Assembly: GCF_000016665.1 (NCBI RefSeq)
Contig: NC_009523.1
Coordinates: 4,711,501 to 4,775,500, forward strand
Length of the DNA stretch: 64,000 nucleotides
Direction: 5' to 3'
Origin: Roseiflexus sp. RS-1
GTDB lineage: Bacteria; Chloroflexota; Chloroflexia; Chloroflexales; Roseiflexaceae
The notes beneath the pieces are model-generated. The model was not told the origin of the DNA. It made no database searches and saw only the letters and a list, made by a program, of their open reading frames with translations. Of the stretch, positions 53,458 through 61,630 are shown one piece after another. Within the stretch, counting starts at the first letter, position 1, and each line of letters begins with the position of its first letter. A program made the translations under genes and the position numbers.

Positions 53458-53772
53458 TGGTCCTCCGTCAACAATGACTGTGCCGACCATCGTACCACAG
53501 GTGAACCCGCCCGGAAAGCGCAGATTGCTCGTCCAGCACTCCGGTGCAGGAAACGCCGGATATGGATCAGAGAGGAAGTATCTGGATGGAGAAACGACTC
53601 TCGGTGAAACACGCGGTGGAGTACGTGTTCACATGTCTCCTGGGAGCGAGGGTATCTCGCCCTCGTAGACGCGACGAGGGTGGAACGCCCTTGCTCTCAG
53701 GCGCGTGTATTACCCCATGCGTGAACAGTTACCAGTGCAGCATCACGCCCTCTGATTCGCCAGAGCAGCGTG
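53458..53772. other. Intergenic region with GAGGGCG hairpins
   Basis: This stretch of about 315 bp lies between the divergent plsY start and the sigma-factor stop. It contains two overlapping inverted repeats around 53645-53683 (CGAGGG with CCCTCG, then CCCTCGT with ACGAGGG). They may end the sigma-factor transcript on the minus strand, but there is no T-run. No gene is supported. Confidence 0.5.
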
Positions 53773-54339
53773 TTATACGCACTCACAGACGGCAAGACGC
53801 CGCGCCAGCGACTGCAATCCGCGATGTTGCAGCGCTTTCACTGCGCCTTCAGAACGCCCAAGCCGCAGCGCCACTTCCTGCACCGAGAGGTCAGCCATAA
53901 ACCGCAGATAGATCACCTGCCGTTGATCGTCGGTAAGATTGCACAAATGGCGACGCAATTCTTCGCAATCGAGGCGCGCTGCGACTTCGCGATCAGGACC
54001 TTCACAGGCGCCGCTCCAACTCTCCAGCGGCACGGTCTGTCGGAAGCGGCGACGGCGCAGCATATCGATTGTCCGGTCGCGTGCAATCCGGTAGAGCCAG
54101 GCAGAGAAGGGCCATCCGCGATCTTCATAGCGATCAAGGCTTTCCAGGGCGCGCAGAAACACTTCGGACCGCAAATCTTCGGCAAGATCGGCGTCGCCGA
54201 CCCGAAAGTAGATGTAACGGTACAGCGGCTTTGCATAGCGATCATAGATCTGCGCGAATGCCGCATGATCGCCATTGCGGGCGCGTTCAATCAGTTCACG
54301 GTCGGAGGATGCCGGATTGGGATCGGGAGAAGCGTGCAT
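53773..54339 (-). CDS. ECF-type RNA polymerase sigma factor
   Basis: This 188-residue sigma-70 family factor lacks regions 1 and 3. Region 2 (about 25-95) has LAEDLRSEVFLRAL and FSAWLYRIARDRTIDMLRRRR; region 4 (about 125-180) has DDQRQVIYLRFMADLSVQEVA followed by GRSEGAVKALQHRGLQSL, the -35-binding helix-turn-helix. No anti-sigma gene is beside it, unlike most ECF loci, so its control is unclear. The partner-switching proteins elsewhere in the window could in principle act on it, but nothing here links them. Confidence 0.92.
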   Translation of the reverse strand: MHASPDPNPASSDRELIERARNGDHAAFAQIYDRYAKPLYRYIYFRVGDADLAEDLRSEVFLRALESLDRYEDRGWPFSAWLYRIARDRTIDMLRRRRFRQTVPLESWSGACEGPDREVAARLDCEELRRHLCNLTDDQRQVIYLRFMADLSVQEVALRLGRSEGAVKALQHRGLQSLARRLAVCECV

Positions 54340-54451
54340 GGTCGTGCTTCCTGTGCATCGCGCGTGACCGCGCCGTCAATCAACCCGGATGCAGTGTATC
54401 AGGCGCCTGCTACCATGGCATAACCAGTGTGCCCGACCGTGTGAAAACGGG

Positions 54452-54457
54452 TATAAT
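54452..54457 (+). promoter_or_regulatory. -10 box for pcm
   Basis: TATAAT lies 24 bp before the pcm ATG. No matching -35 is evident. An AAGGAG ribosome site follows at 54467. Confidence 0.5.
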
Positions 54458-54480
54458 AAGGGCGGAAAGGAGCGGCAATC

Positions 54481-55137
54481 ATGGATTTTGCCAACGAGCG
54501 CCGTGCCATGATCGATCTCCTGGTGCAACGCGGCATTCGCGACCGGCGAGTTCTGGATGCAATGGCGCAGGTGCCGCGTCATGCGTTTGTGCCGGAGAAC
54601 GAGCGATCGTTTGCCTACAGCGATCAGGCGCTGCCGATAGGAGAAGGGCAGACAATATCTCAGCCCTACATGGTGGCGCTGATGGTCGAGGCGCTCCAGC
54701 TTGCTCCGACCGATCGCGTTCTGGAAGTCGGCGCCGGTTCCGGTTATGCGGCGGCAGTATTGAGCCGGATTGTCGCAAAGGTTCATACTGTCGAATGTCG
54801 TGAGGCGCTGGCGGAGCGTGCAGTTGCACTGATCCAGGCGCTGGGGTATACCAATATCACCGTCCACATTGGTGATGGGACGCAGGGGTTGCCGGATTAT
54901 GCACCGTTCGATGCGATTCTGGTATCGGCGGCCTCACCCTGGGTGCCAGCGCCACTCCGTGAGCAACTGGCATCATCAGGTCGCCTGGTGATCCCGGTCG
55001 GCGGGCGTCAGGCGCAGATCCTGCTGCGCTTGCGGCGCGAAGGCGATACATTGCGCACCGAACGACTCTGCGATGTGCGCTTTGTGCCGTTGATTGGCGG
55101 GCACGCCTGGACGGCGGAGCGGTACCCTGAACGTTGA
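54481..55137 (+). CDS. pcm: Protein-L-isoaspartate O-methyltransferase
   Basis: Pcm repairs isoaspartyl residues in aged proteins using SAM. It has 218 residues. Diagnostic regions are VPRHAFVPENERSFAYSDQALPIGEGQTISQPYMVA (split here as substrate-recognition motifs), the SAM motif LEVGAGSGYAAAV (about 80-92) and the C-terminal LVIPVGG. It has its own promoter and is followed closely by the M50 protease and tpiA. Confidence 0.96.
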   Translation: MDFANERRAMIDLLVQRGIRDRRVLDAMAQVPRHAFVPENERSFAYSDQALPIGEGQTISQPYMVALMVEALQLAPTDRVLEVGAGSGYAAAVLSRIVAKVHTVECREALAERAVALIQALGYTNITVHIGDGTQGLPDYAPFDAILVSAASPWVPAPLREQLASSGRLVIPVGGRQAQILLRLRREGDTLRTERLCDVRFVPLIGGHAWTAERYPER

Positions 55138-55161
55138 CCTGTTGTGCGAGATGGAGTCTGT

Positions 55162-55836
55162 ATGTTTTCGACGCCCGATGAAGGTATTTTTGCGGGGCGC
55201 AGCAACGATACAATCGAGTTGCTCAAGGCATGGGGCGGCACAACCGTCGCCTTTGCGGTCTTTCAAACCGGCGCCGCCAATCTGGCGAGCAGTCGGTTTC
55301 TGGTCAACCTGTTCATTGCTGCGGTGGTGTGCGGTCTGGGGTTTGTGCTGCACGAACTGGCGCACCGTATCGTGGCGCGGCGATTTGGCGCGCAGGCGCA
55401 TTTCGTCGCCAATGTGCAGATGCTGGCGATCTCTATTGTGGTTGCATTTCTGCCGCTTGGTTTGTTCTTCGCCGCGCCTGGCGCCGTCTGGCATCGCGGC
55501 TACCTGACGCCGCGCCAGAGCGGGCTGATCGCACTCGCCGGACCAGCGACCAACATGGCGCTTGCGGTGATCTTCCTGATTGCAGCGCCGTTCGTGTTCC
55601 TCGTCGGTTTGCGCGACAACTGGATTGTTGGACTGTTCTACACCGGTGTTGCGCTCAACGCCTGGTTGGGGCTGTTCAACATGATCCCCGCCGGTCCATT
55701 TGACGGCGCAAAAGTACTGGCGTGGAGTCCAGTCGTTTTTGGCGTGACTGTCGGCATCGGTATTCTGCTGGCATTTGTGCTCCCCGGTAATCTGCTCACT
55801 ATCTGGCTCTTTGTTTTGAGGCTGCTCGGCAGCTAG
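55162..55836 (+). CDS. Site-2-type (M50) membrane metalloprotease
   Basis: This 224-residue protein has about six membrane helices. The zinc site HELAH lies in helix 2 (LHELAHRIVARRFG, about 61-74) and the distal ligand motif is NMIPAGPFDGAKV (about 173-185). Small M50 proteins of this type, without PDZ or CBS domains, are common; substrates are usually unknown, though anti-sigma factors are a common target in the family. ATG 55162 has GGAG at good spacing; GTG 55144 is the alternative. It is 24 nt from pcm and 10 nt from tpiA. Confidence 0.9.
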   Translation: MFSTPDEGIFAGRSNDTIELLKAWGGTTVAFAVFQTGAANLASSRFLVNLFIAAVVCGLGFVLHELAHRIVARRFGAQAHFVANVQMLAISIVVAFLPLGLFFAAPGAVWHRGYLTPRQSGLIALAGPATNMALAVIFLIAAPFVFLVGLRDNWIVGLFYTGVALNAWLGLFNMIPAGPFDGAKVLAWSPVVFGVTVGIGILLAFVLPGNLLTIWLFVLRLLGS

Positions 55837-55846
55837 AGGAGGTTCC

Positions 55847-56611
55847 ATGCGCACGCCACTCCTTGCAGGCAACTGGAAGATGTACAAAACAACCGGTGAG
55901 GCACGCGAACTGGTCGAGGGATTGTTGCACGGGCTTGGTGATGTCAGCGACCGAAAGGTCCTGGTTTGCCCGCCGTTCACTGCGCTGCACACGGTGCGTG
56001 ATCTGGTGCAGGGCACGCCGATTGCTCTGGGGGCGCAGGATGTCTACATCGAGCCGCAGGGCGCCTTTACCGGCGCGATTTCACCGGTGATGCTGCGCGA
56101 TCTTGGATGCACGTATGTGATTGTCGGTCACAGTGAACGACGCGCCATTTTTGGCGAAGGTGACGAACTGATCGGAAAGAAGGTCCGCGCCGCGCTGGCG
56201 CATGATCTCACGCCCATCCTGTGTGTCGGCGAGACCAAACCGCAGCGTGACGCCGGTGAAGCCGAGACAATCGTTGTGGCGCAGGTGCGCGCGGCGCTTG
56301 CCGGTATGACACCGGATCAGATCGCTCGAATTGTCATTGCCTATGAGCCGGTCTGGGCGATCGGCACCGGCGATACTGCCACTCCTGCCGATGCACAGGC
56401 GATGCATGTGACGATCCGGCAGACGCTTGGCGAACTGGCAGGGTCCGATGTGGCGGATGCGATCAACATCCTGTACGGCGGCAGTGTCAAGCCCGACAAT
56501 ATCGATGACCTGATGGCGCAACCCGATATCGATGGAGCACTGGTTGGCGGCGCTTCCCTCAAAGCCGACAGTTTCCTGCGCATCGTCCATTTTCTCCCGA
56601 TCCAGGGATGA
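55847..56611 (+). CDS. tpiA: Triosephosphate isomerase
   Basis: TpiA interconverts dihydroxyacetone phosphate and glyceraldehyde-3-phosphate. This 254-residue TIM barrel has the substrate Asn and Lys in AGNWKMYK, the electrophilic His in IVGHSERR, the catalytic Glu in AYEPVWAIGTG, and the phosphate loop in LYGGSVKPDN and GALVGGASLK. AGGAGG precedes the ATG. It is complete and normal in every respect. The other glycolytic genes are not adjacent. Confidence 0.98.
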   Translation: MRTPLLAGNWKMYKTTGEARELVEGLLHGLGDVSDRKVLVCPPFTALHTVRDLVQGTPIALGAQDVYIEPQGAFTGAISPVMLRDLGCTYVIVGHSERRAIFGEGDELIGKKVRAALAHDLTPILCVGETKPQRDAGEAETIVVAQVRAALAGMTPDQIARIVIAYEPVWAIGTGDTATPADAQAMHVTIRQTLGELAGSDVADAINILYGGSVKPDNIDDLMAQPDIDGALVGGASLKADSFLRIVHFLPIQG

Positions 56612-56753
56612 GACCCGTGCAAGGGTGAAATCAACAGTATTCTGAGTTCCCGTGCGCTTGTGCCCTCATCCCCAAGAACTGAAATGACACCAGCGCGAAG
56701 AGCGTGCTGAGTGTTTTGTGTTCTCGTGCGCTTTTACCCCTCATCCCCCCAAC

Positions 56754-56880
56754 CCCCTTTTCCCACAAGGGGAGAAGGAAGAGATGGGGTGTTCTGATGG
56801 CTGAAACGGGAGATGGCACGCAGGGGCTTGCCAAAACATCTACCCCTGTGAGCAACCCCCTTTTCCCACAAGGGGAGAAG
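56754..56880. repeat. Two copies of a CCCCTT...AAGGGG hairpin element
   Basis: Near-identical 25-bp copies around 56753-56777 and 56856-56880 contain CCCCTT and AAGGGG arms (6-bp stem, 7-nt loop) followed by GAGAAGG. They stand about 100 bp apart after tpiA and may act as RNA 3'-end structures. The rest of 56612-56950 holds nothing I can identify. Confidence 0.7.
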
Positions 56881-56956
56881 GGGGAGTTTGGGCGTCCTGA
56901 AGCCTGAAACATATAAAGGTCAGGAGTATAAACCGGTATTCGCCCTTGCCGTGGGG

Positions 56957-57250
56957 CTGATGGAGATTGAGCATTATAGCGGTTCTCATAGAGGTTGAAC
57001 CTCCTCAGACAAGCGCAGTCACGCTCTCCCTCTCAATGCGGCGACCGCCGTGCGTGGCGGTCGGAGAGAAGCCATCCGCCATCATCCGTCGTCGGGCGCG
57101 ACTCTGCTCGTGCGGGCTAACGGAGATTGAGAATATAATCCGGTATGCGCCCTTGCCGTGGGGCTGATGGAGATTGAGAATTTATTCCGCTATGCCGCGC
57201 TAGCCGTGGGGCTGATGGAGATTGAAAATTAAATCCGCTATACTGCGCTA
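56957..57250. repeat. ~47-bp spaced repeats with TGATGGAGATTGA core
   Basis: Copies of a unit containing CCGTGGGGCTGATGGAGATTG and then an AT-rich TTAAATCCGCTAT-type segment occur with their GGAG at about 56962, 57122, 57169 and 57217. The last three are spaced 47-48 bp. Their reverse complements recur at 61546-61630. Confidence 0.8.
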
Positions 57251-57302
57251 GCCGTCGGGCTAAAGCCCTCGGCTAACCAGGGCAAAGCCCGCCTGCGCGG
57301 GC

Positions 57303-57676
57303 TATGGCGGATTATGTATTCAAAGACCATACACCCTCGGCTATGCGAGGCGACGCCCGCCTGCGCGGGCTATGGCGGATTATGTATTCAAAGACCATAC
57401 ACCCTCGGCTATGCGAGGCGACGCCCGCCTGCGCAGGCTATGGCGGATTATGTATTCAAAGACCATACACCCTCGGCTATGCGAGGCGACGCTCGCCTGC
57501 GCAGGCTATGGCGGATTATGTATTCAAAGACCATACACCCTCGGCTATGCGAGGCGACGCTCGCCTGCGCGGGCGAGAGCGGATTATGTATTCAAAGACC
57601 ATACACCCTCGGCTATGCGAGGCGACGCCCGCCTGCGCGGGCGAGAGCGGATTATTTGTTCGAAGACCATCAGCCC
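57303..57676. repeat. 68-bp tandem repeat array
   Basis: Units begin at 57303, 57371, 57439, 57507 and 57575, with a sixth partial unit at 57643; the period is exactly 68 bp. Each unit has a constant segment (GGATTATGTATTCAAAGACC), a CCTCG-CGAGG hairpin and a GCCCGC-GCGGGC hairpin. Units differ at few positions, such as TATGGCGG versus GAGAGCGG. All three plus frames are open because the unit has no stops, but these are not genes. Reverse-complement relatives occur at 61395-61545. Confidence 0.95.
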
Positions 57677-57742
57677 GCCGGAGGCGTTCTCCTATGGGTT
57701 ATTGTCTATCGGCTATTCCTCAGCCCCACGGCAAGCTCTCTT

Positions 57743-57867
57743 ATCGGTTATTGGCTATCGGCTATCAGCTATCGGCTATGGAATGCGAAGCCCGCCTGCG
57801 CGTAGCGCGAACTCCAACGATGACCCTCTCGCCTCTCGCCTCTCACCTCTCACCTCTCGCCTCTCGT
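57743..57867. repeat. Two 7-bp tandem-repeat tracts
   Basis: Five copies of ATCGGCT (57743-57777) and six copies of CTCTCGC/CTCTCAC (57826-57867) lie downstream of the 68-bp array. Both have a strict 7-bp period, as do the repeats before rsmH and the SpoIIM gene. No gene is present between 57677 and the receiver-gene stop at 57987. Confidence 0.85.
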
Positions 57868-57986
57868 GCAATGCCATTTCAATGACACACTGCTGCAGCG
57901 CCTATCGACCGGCAGCGCTGTAGCCTTCTGTTCTCCGCGCAATCCTGGCGCCGGTTTCACACGATTATCGAGCGATGCGGAGAAGA

Positions 57987-58370
57987 TTATGAACTGGCGG
58001 AGGGATTGCCCAGGTCGTTCGCCAGGCGACGCAACAGCGACAGCGGAACAGGCTTGGTCAGAAAATGATCGACCCCCAGGTTCTGCGCTGCTTCCTGTAA
58101 CTCCGGCGAATAATATGCCGTAATCAAAATAATGCGTGCGGGCAGAGCCCGTTGACGCACATGCGCAATCAGCGCCAGTCCGTTTGCCGACGGCATGTTG
58201 TAATCGGTGATGATCAGATCGGCGTTGTGTGTATCGAGCCACTCGACTGCTTCTGATACTGAAGCAGCAGTAGCAATCTCACGCTCATCGTTCGTTCGCA
58301 GCGCCTGTGTGAGCATGAGTCGCTGATTGGCTTCATCATCGACGATGAGAATGGTGTGTTGCGCCATCAT
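57987..58370 (-). CDS. Single-domain response regulator (CheY-like)
   Basis: This 127-residue protein consists only of a receiver domain: acidic pair in ILIVDDEANQ, phospho-acceptor Asp in LIITDYNMPSANG, Thr in ILITAYYS and Lys in FLTKPVPL. It has no output domain, so it works by protein contacts or phosphorelay. ATG 58370 is chosen, with AGG about 10 bases upstream. It is divergent from lon, and no kinase is adjacent. Confidence 0.92.
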   Translation of the reverse strand: MMAQHTILIVDDEANQRLMLTQALRTNDEREIATAASVSEAVEWLDTHNADLIITDYNMPSANGLALIAHVRQRALPARIILITAYYSPELQEAAQNLGVDHFLTKPVPLSLLRRLANDLGNPSASS

Positions 58371-58728
58371 GCATGCCTGCTTATCGCTGGGGCGGCGGCG
58401 CCGCCTTTCCGTGAGACGATCATACCCGCTGAATGGCGAATCGTGGCATGCAAGATGTGATCGAAATGTTGGCGTATCTGTAACAGAAGACAGTGCAGGC
58501 GCAACTTCGAAGGGATTCATTCGTTGTATACTATGGATAAGCCTCCAGGGTTCGTCCGTCTGACTCTCAGTCACCGTTCATATACCATGTGGTAGGATTT
58601 GTGGTACCATGAATGCAAACGAGAAATAGTCGAGCGTGCGCCTTGAAGCGCACATAACATATCTTGAGCGGCGCAGAAGTGCGTCAGTCCCGCAGAATAA
58701 CATTTGCGGACAGATTGAGGAAAGACCT
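58371..58728. other. Divergent intergenic region upstream of lon
   Basis: About 360 bp lie between the receiver gene and lon. Two related inverted motifs are visible, TACCA-TG-TGGTA at 58583-58594 and TGGTACCA near 58601-58608, which could bind a dimeric regulator of lon. A TATACT near 58526 is a possible -10 without a clear -35. No CIRCE-type heat-shock operator is seen. Confidence 0.4.
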
Positions 58729-61080
58729 ATGGGAAAAACGATTGAGACCTCCGATTATGACCTCCCGCTGGTCATTCTGGGAGAGATGGTGATCATGCCG
58801 CACATGACGGTGCCGCTGCAGGTGGGGCAGGGAAAGTCGTACCGTGCGATGGAGCATGCATGGGATCGCGACCATCTCGTCTTATTGATTTTTGTATCTG
58901 AAAGCGAGATCGAGACCTACAAGAGCAGCCAGCCGCAGCAGTTGCCGCCGGTCGGCGTGATCGCGCGTCTGGAAGAGTTTGTGAGGTTGCCCGACGGTAC
59001 GGCGCGCATTATTCTGGAAGGCATCAGCCGCGCGCTGGTGCAGACGTTGTTGCAGAGTGAGCCGTTCTATCGGGTACGCTGCCATGCGATCAGCGACCCG
59101 GAGCCAAAGGGAATCGAGATCGAAGCCTTGATGGACTCGGTCAAACAGCAGATCGATGAGTTTGTCGATCATCTGGGTGAAGTGCCGCAGGACGCTGTTG
59201 CGTTCGTCCATCGCATCGACAGGCCGGGGCATTTGGCGGATATTGTGACGTGGGCGCCGGCATTTGAGTTTGAAGAGCGCCTGGATATTTTGAACGAACT
59301 CGACCCGGTTGAGCGGTTGCGGCGTGCGCATCGCCTGCTGGCGCGCCAGCTCGAGTTGCTGAAGCTGCGCCAGAAGATCCAGCAGGATACTAAAGAGGTG
59401 CTGGATCAGAGTCAGCGCGAGTACTTCTTGCGTGAGCAGATGCGCGTGATTCGCCGCGAGTTAGGCGAAGACGACGATATCGATGATCCCATCGATGAGT
59501 TGAAGCGCAAGATTGCGCAACTCGACGCGCCGGACTATGTCAAAGAACAGGCGATGCACGAATTGAAGCGCCTGGCGCAGCAGGGGATGAATAGCCCGGA
59601 GGCAGGGGTCATCCGCACGTACCTCGACTGGATCCTGAACCTGCCCTGGGCGGAGGAGGAGTTGCCTGAGATCAGCCTCCACGAAGCGCAAAAGGTGCTC
59701 GATGAGGATCACTACGGGCTTGAGAAGGTGAAGGAGCGCATCCTGGAGTACCTGGCAGTGCGCAAACTTGCCGGGAATCGGATGCGTTCCCCCATCCTGT
59801 GCTTCGTCGGTCCGCCTGGCGTCGGGAAGACATCGCTCGGTCGCTCGATTGCGCGCGCCCTGGGACGCAAGTTTGTACGCACCAGCCTGGGCGGCATTCG
59901 TGACGAGGCTGAGATCCGCGGTCACCGCCGCACCTATATTGGGGCGTTGCCGGGTCGAATTATTCAGGGGATGAAGACGGCAAAGTCGCGCTACCCGGTA
60001 TATGTGCTCGATGAGATCGATAAGGTCGGGCAGGATTTCCGCGGCGATCCGACCTCGGCGCTGCTGGAGGTGCTCGATCCTGAGCAGAATAATGCGTTCT
60101 CCGATCACTACCTGGAGATTCCGTTCGATCTCTCGCAGGTGGTGTTTATCGCAACCGCCAACCAACTCGATACGATCCCCAGTCCGTTGCGCGACCGTAT
60201 GGAGATTATTGAGATTGGCGGGTATACGGAGGACGAGAAACTGGGTATTGCGCAGGGGTTCCTGGTGCGCAAGCAGCGTGAGTTCCACGGGTTGACGCCG
60301 GATCAGTTGATAATCACCGACGATGCGATTATCAAACTGGTGCGCGAGTACACGCGCGAAGCCGGTGTGCGCAACCTGGAGCGCGAAATCGCCAGCCTGT
60401 GCCGTAAGACGGCGCGTAAAGTGGCGGCAGCCAGCGATGGCGAGCCGATTGAGTTCCCGATTGTCATTGATGCGCCCGACATCCCGAACTACCTCGGTCC
60501 TGAACGGTACACTTTCGGTCTGGCGGAGGAAAAGGACGAGGTGGGCGTGGCGACTGGCGTGACCTGGTCGCCGACTGGTGGGGATGTGCTCTCGATTGAG
60601 GTGCTGCCGGTGCGGGGCAAAGGCGGTCTCCAGTTGACCGGACAACTCGGCGAGGTGATGAAGGAGAGCGCTCAGGCTGCGATGAGTTATGCGCGTTTCC
60701 GCGCTGAGCAGTTTGGCATCGATCCAAGTTACTTCGACGAGCATAACATCCATATTCACGTGCCGGAAGGAGCGGTGCCGAAGGATGGTCCGTCCGCCGG
60801 GATCACCTTGACGACCGCCCTGATCTCGGCGATGACCGGTAAACCGGTTCGGCGGGATGTGGCGATGACCGGTGAAATTACGCTGCGCGGCAAGGTGTTG
60901 CCTATTGGCGGCTTGAAGGAAAAGACGCTGGCGGCGCATCGCGCCGGTATTCGCACCTTCATTCTGCCGAAGGATAATGCCAAGGATATCGCCGAGTTGC
61001 CGAAGAAGGTGCGCGAGGAGTTGCAGTTGATCCCGGTTTCGTCGATGGACGAGGTGCTGAAGATTGCACTCGCGCACTAG
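58729..61080 (+). CDS. lon: ATP-dependent protease Lon
   Basis: Lon degrades damaged and regulatory proteins in the cytoplasm. It has 783 residues and the standard domain order: LON substrate-binding domain (about 10-210), helical linker, AAA+ module with Walker A GPPGVGKTSLG, Walker B VYVLDEIDKVG and sensor motifs, and the protease domain with Ser689 in PKDGPSAG and Lys732 in GGLKEK as the catalytic dyad. GAGGAAAG precedes ATG 58729; the open frame upstream is not conserved. A strong hairpin follows the gene. Confidence 0.98.
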   Translation: MGKTIETSDYDLPLVILGEMVIMPHMTVPLQVGQGKSYRAMEHAWDRDHLVLLIFVSESEIETYKSSQPQQLPPVGVIARLEEFVRLPDGTARIILEGISRALVQTLLQSEPFYRVRCHAISDPEPKGIEIEALMDSVKQQIDEFVDHLGEVPQDAVAFVHRIDRPGHLADIVTWAPAFEFEERLDILNELDPVERLRRAHRLLARQLELLKLRQKIQQDTKEVLDQSQREYFLREQMRVIRRELGEDDDIDDPIDELKRKIAQLDAPDYVKEQAMHELKRLAQQGMNSPEAGVIRTYLDWILNLPWAEEELPEISLHEAQKVLDEDHYGLEKVKERILEYLAVRKLAGNRMRSPILCFVGPPGVGKTSLGRSIARALGRKFVRTSLGGIRDEAEIRGHRRTYIGALPGRIIQGMKTAKSRYPVYVLDEIDKVGQDFRGDPTSALLEVLDPEQNNAFSDHYLEIPFDLSQVVFIATANQLDTIPSPLRDRMEIIEIGGYTEDEKLGIAQGFLVRKQREFHGLTPDQLIITDDAIIKLVREYTREAGVRNLEREIASLCRKTARKVAAASDGEPIEFPIVIDAPDIPNYLGPERYTFGLAEEKDEVGVATGVTWSPTGGDVLSIEVLPVRGKGGLQLTGQLGEVMKESAQAAMSYARFRAEQFGIDPSYFDEHNIHIHVPEGAVPKDGPSAGITLTTALISAMTGKPVRRDVAMTGEITLRGKVLPIGGLKEKTLAAHRAGIRTFILPKDNAKDIAELPKKVREELQLIPVSSMDEVLKIALAH

Positions 61081-61195
61081 CGCCACGGTTGCGCCTGCCG
61101 GTTGCGCTGGCAGTCATTCGCACGGTATACGGGCACGTTCAGAGCAGATACGGCAGGCGCCTTCCCCTGCATCATGCGCCAGGATCGTTCTGAGA

Positions 61196-61237
61196 AGCGA
61201 AGCCATCCCCTGGAAGGGAGATGGCTTCGCTGTTTCT
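61196..61237 (+). terminator. Hairpin terminator after lon
   Basis: A perfect 12-bp stem (61196-61207 with 61220-61231) is extended inside by CCCT-AGGG pairing and followed by GTTTCT. It lies 116 bp past the lon stop. Confidence 0.7.
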
Positions 61238-61394
61238 GGCGTAGCGTAGCGTAGCGACGCATATCAATACAGGTCCAACCTTTGTGAGAACTGCTATACA
61301 CCGGCGGGAACGCTCGTAGCGTGCGCGTATAACGCCCATGCACCCGGCATGCATGTGGCTCGATTATTCCCTATGTCACTTCATTCCGGCGTTA

Positions 61395-61630
61395 CATGGT
61401 CTTTGAATAATTATTCTGGTAGAGCCCGCGCAGGCGGGCTTCGCCTTGCATAGCCGAGGGCTTATGGTCTTTGAAGAAATAATCCGGTATAGCCCGCGCA
61501 GGCGGGCTTCGCCTTGGCTAGCCGAGGGCTTCAGCCCCACGGCTAGCGCAGTATAGCGGATTTAATTTTCAATCTCCATCAGCCCCACGGCTAGCGCGGT
61601 ATACCGGATTTATTTCTCAATCTCCATATG
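61395..61630. repeat. Inverted copies of the 68-bp and ~47-bp repeat families
   Basis: Two units related to the 68-bp array (constant part ATGGTCTTTGAA near 61398 and 61465, each with GCCCGCGCAGGCGGGC) are followed by two units of the ~47-bp family (CAATCTCCAT at 61571 and 61619). All are reverse-complemented relative to 56957-57676, so the receiver gene and lon are bracketed by inverted repeat fields. The last unit overlaps the stop codon of the diguanylate cyclase. The preceding 61238-61394 has a short GTAGC repeat and nothing else notable. Confidence 0.85.

Noticed and set aside
57303-57676. Repeat array as a CRISPR
   Set aside because: Units are contiguous and near-identical over all 68 bp; there are no unique spacers, and no cas genes are nearby.
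57304-57923. Long open frames over the 68-bp array as repeat proteins
   Set aside because: All three plus frames are open because the unit lacks stops; there is no ribosome site, and the period is not a multiple of 3.
59461-61086. 541-residue frame antisense to lon
   Set aside because: Same reason: lon is complete with catalytic residues, and the antisense frame resembles no family.
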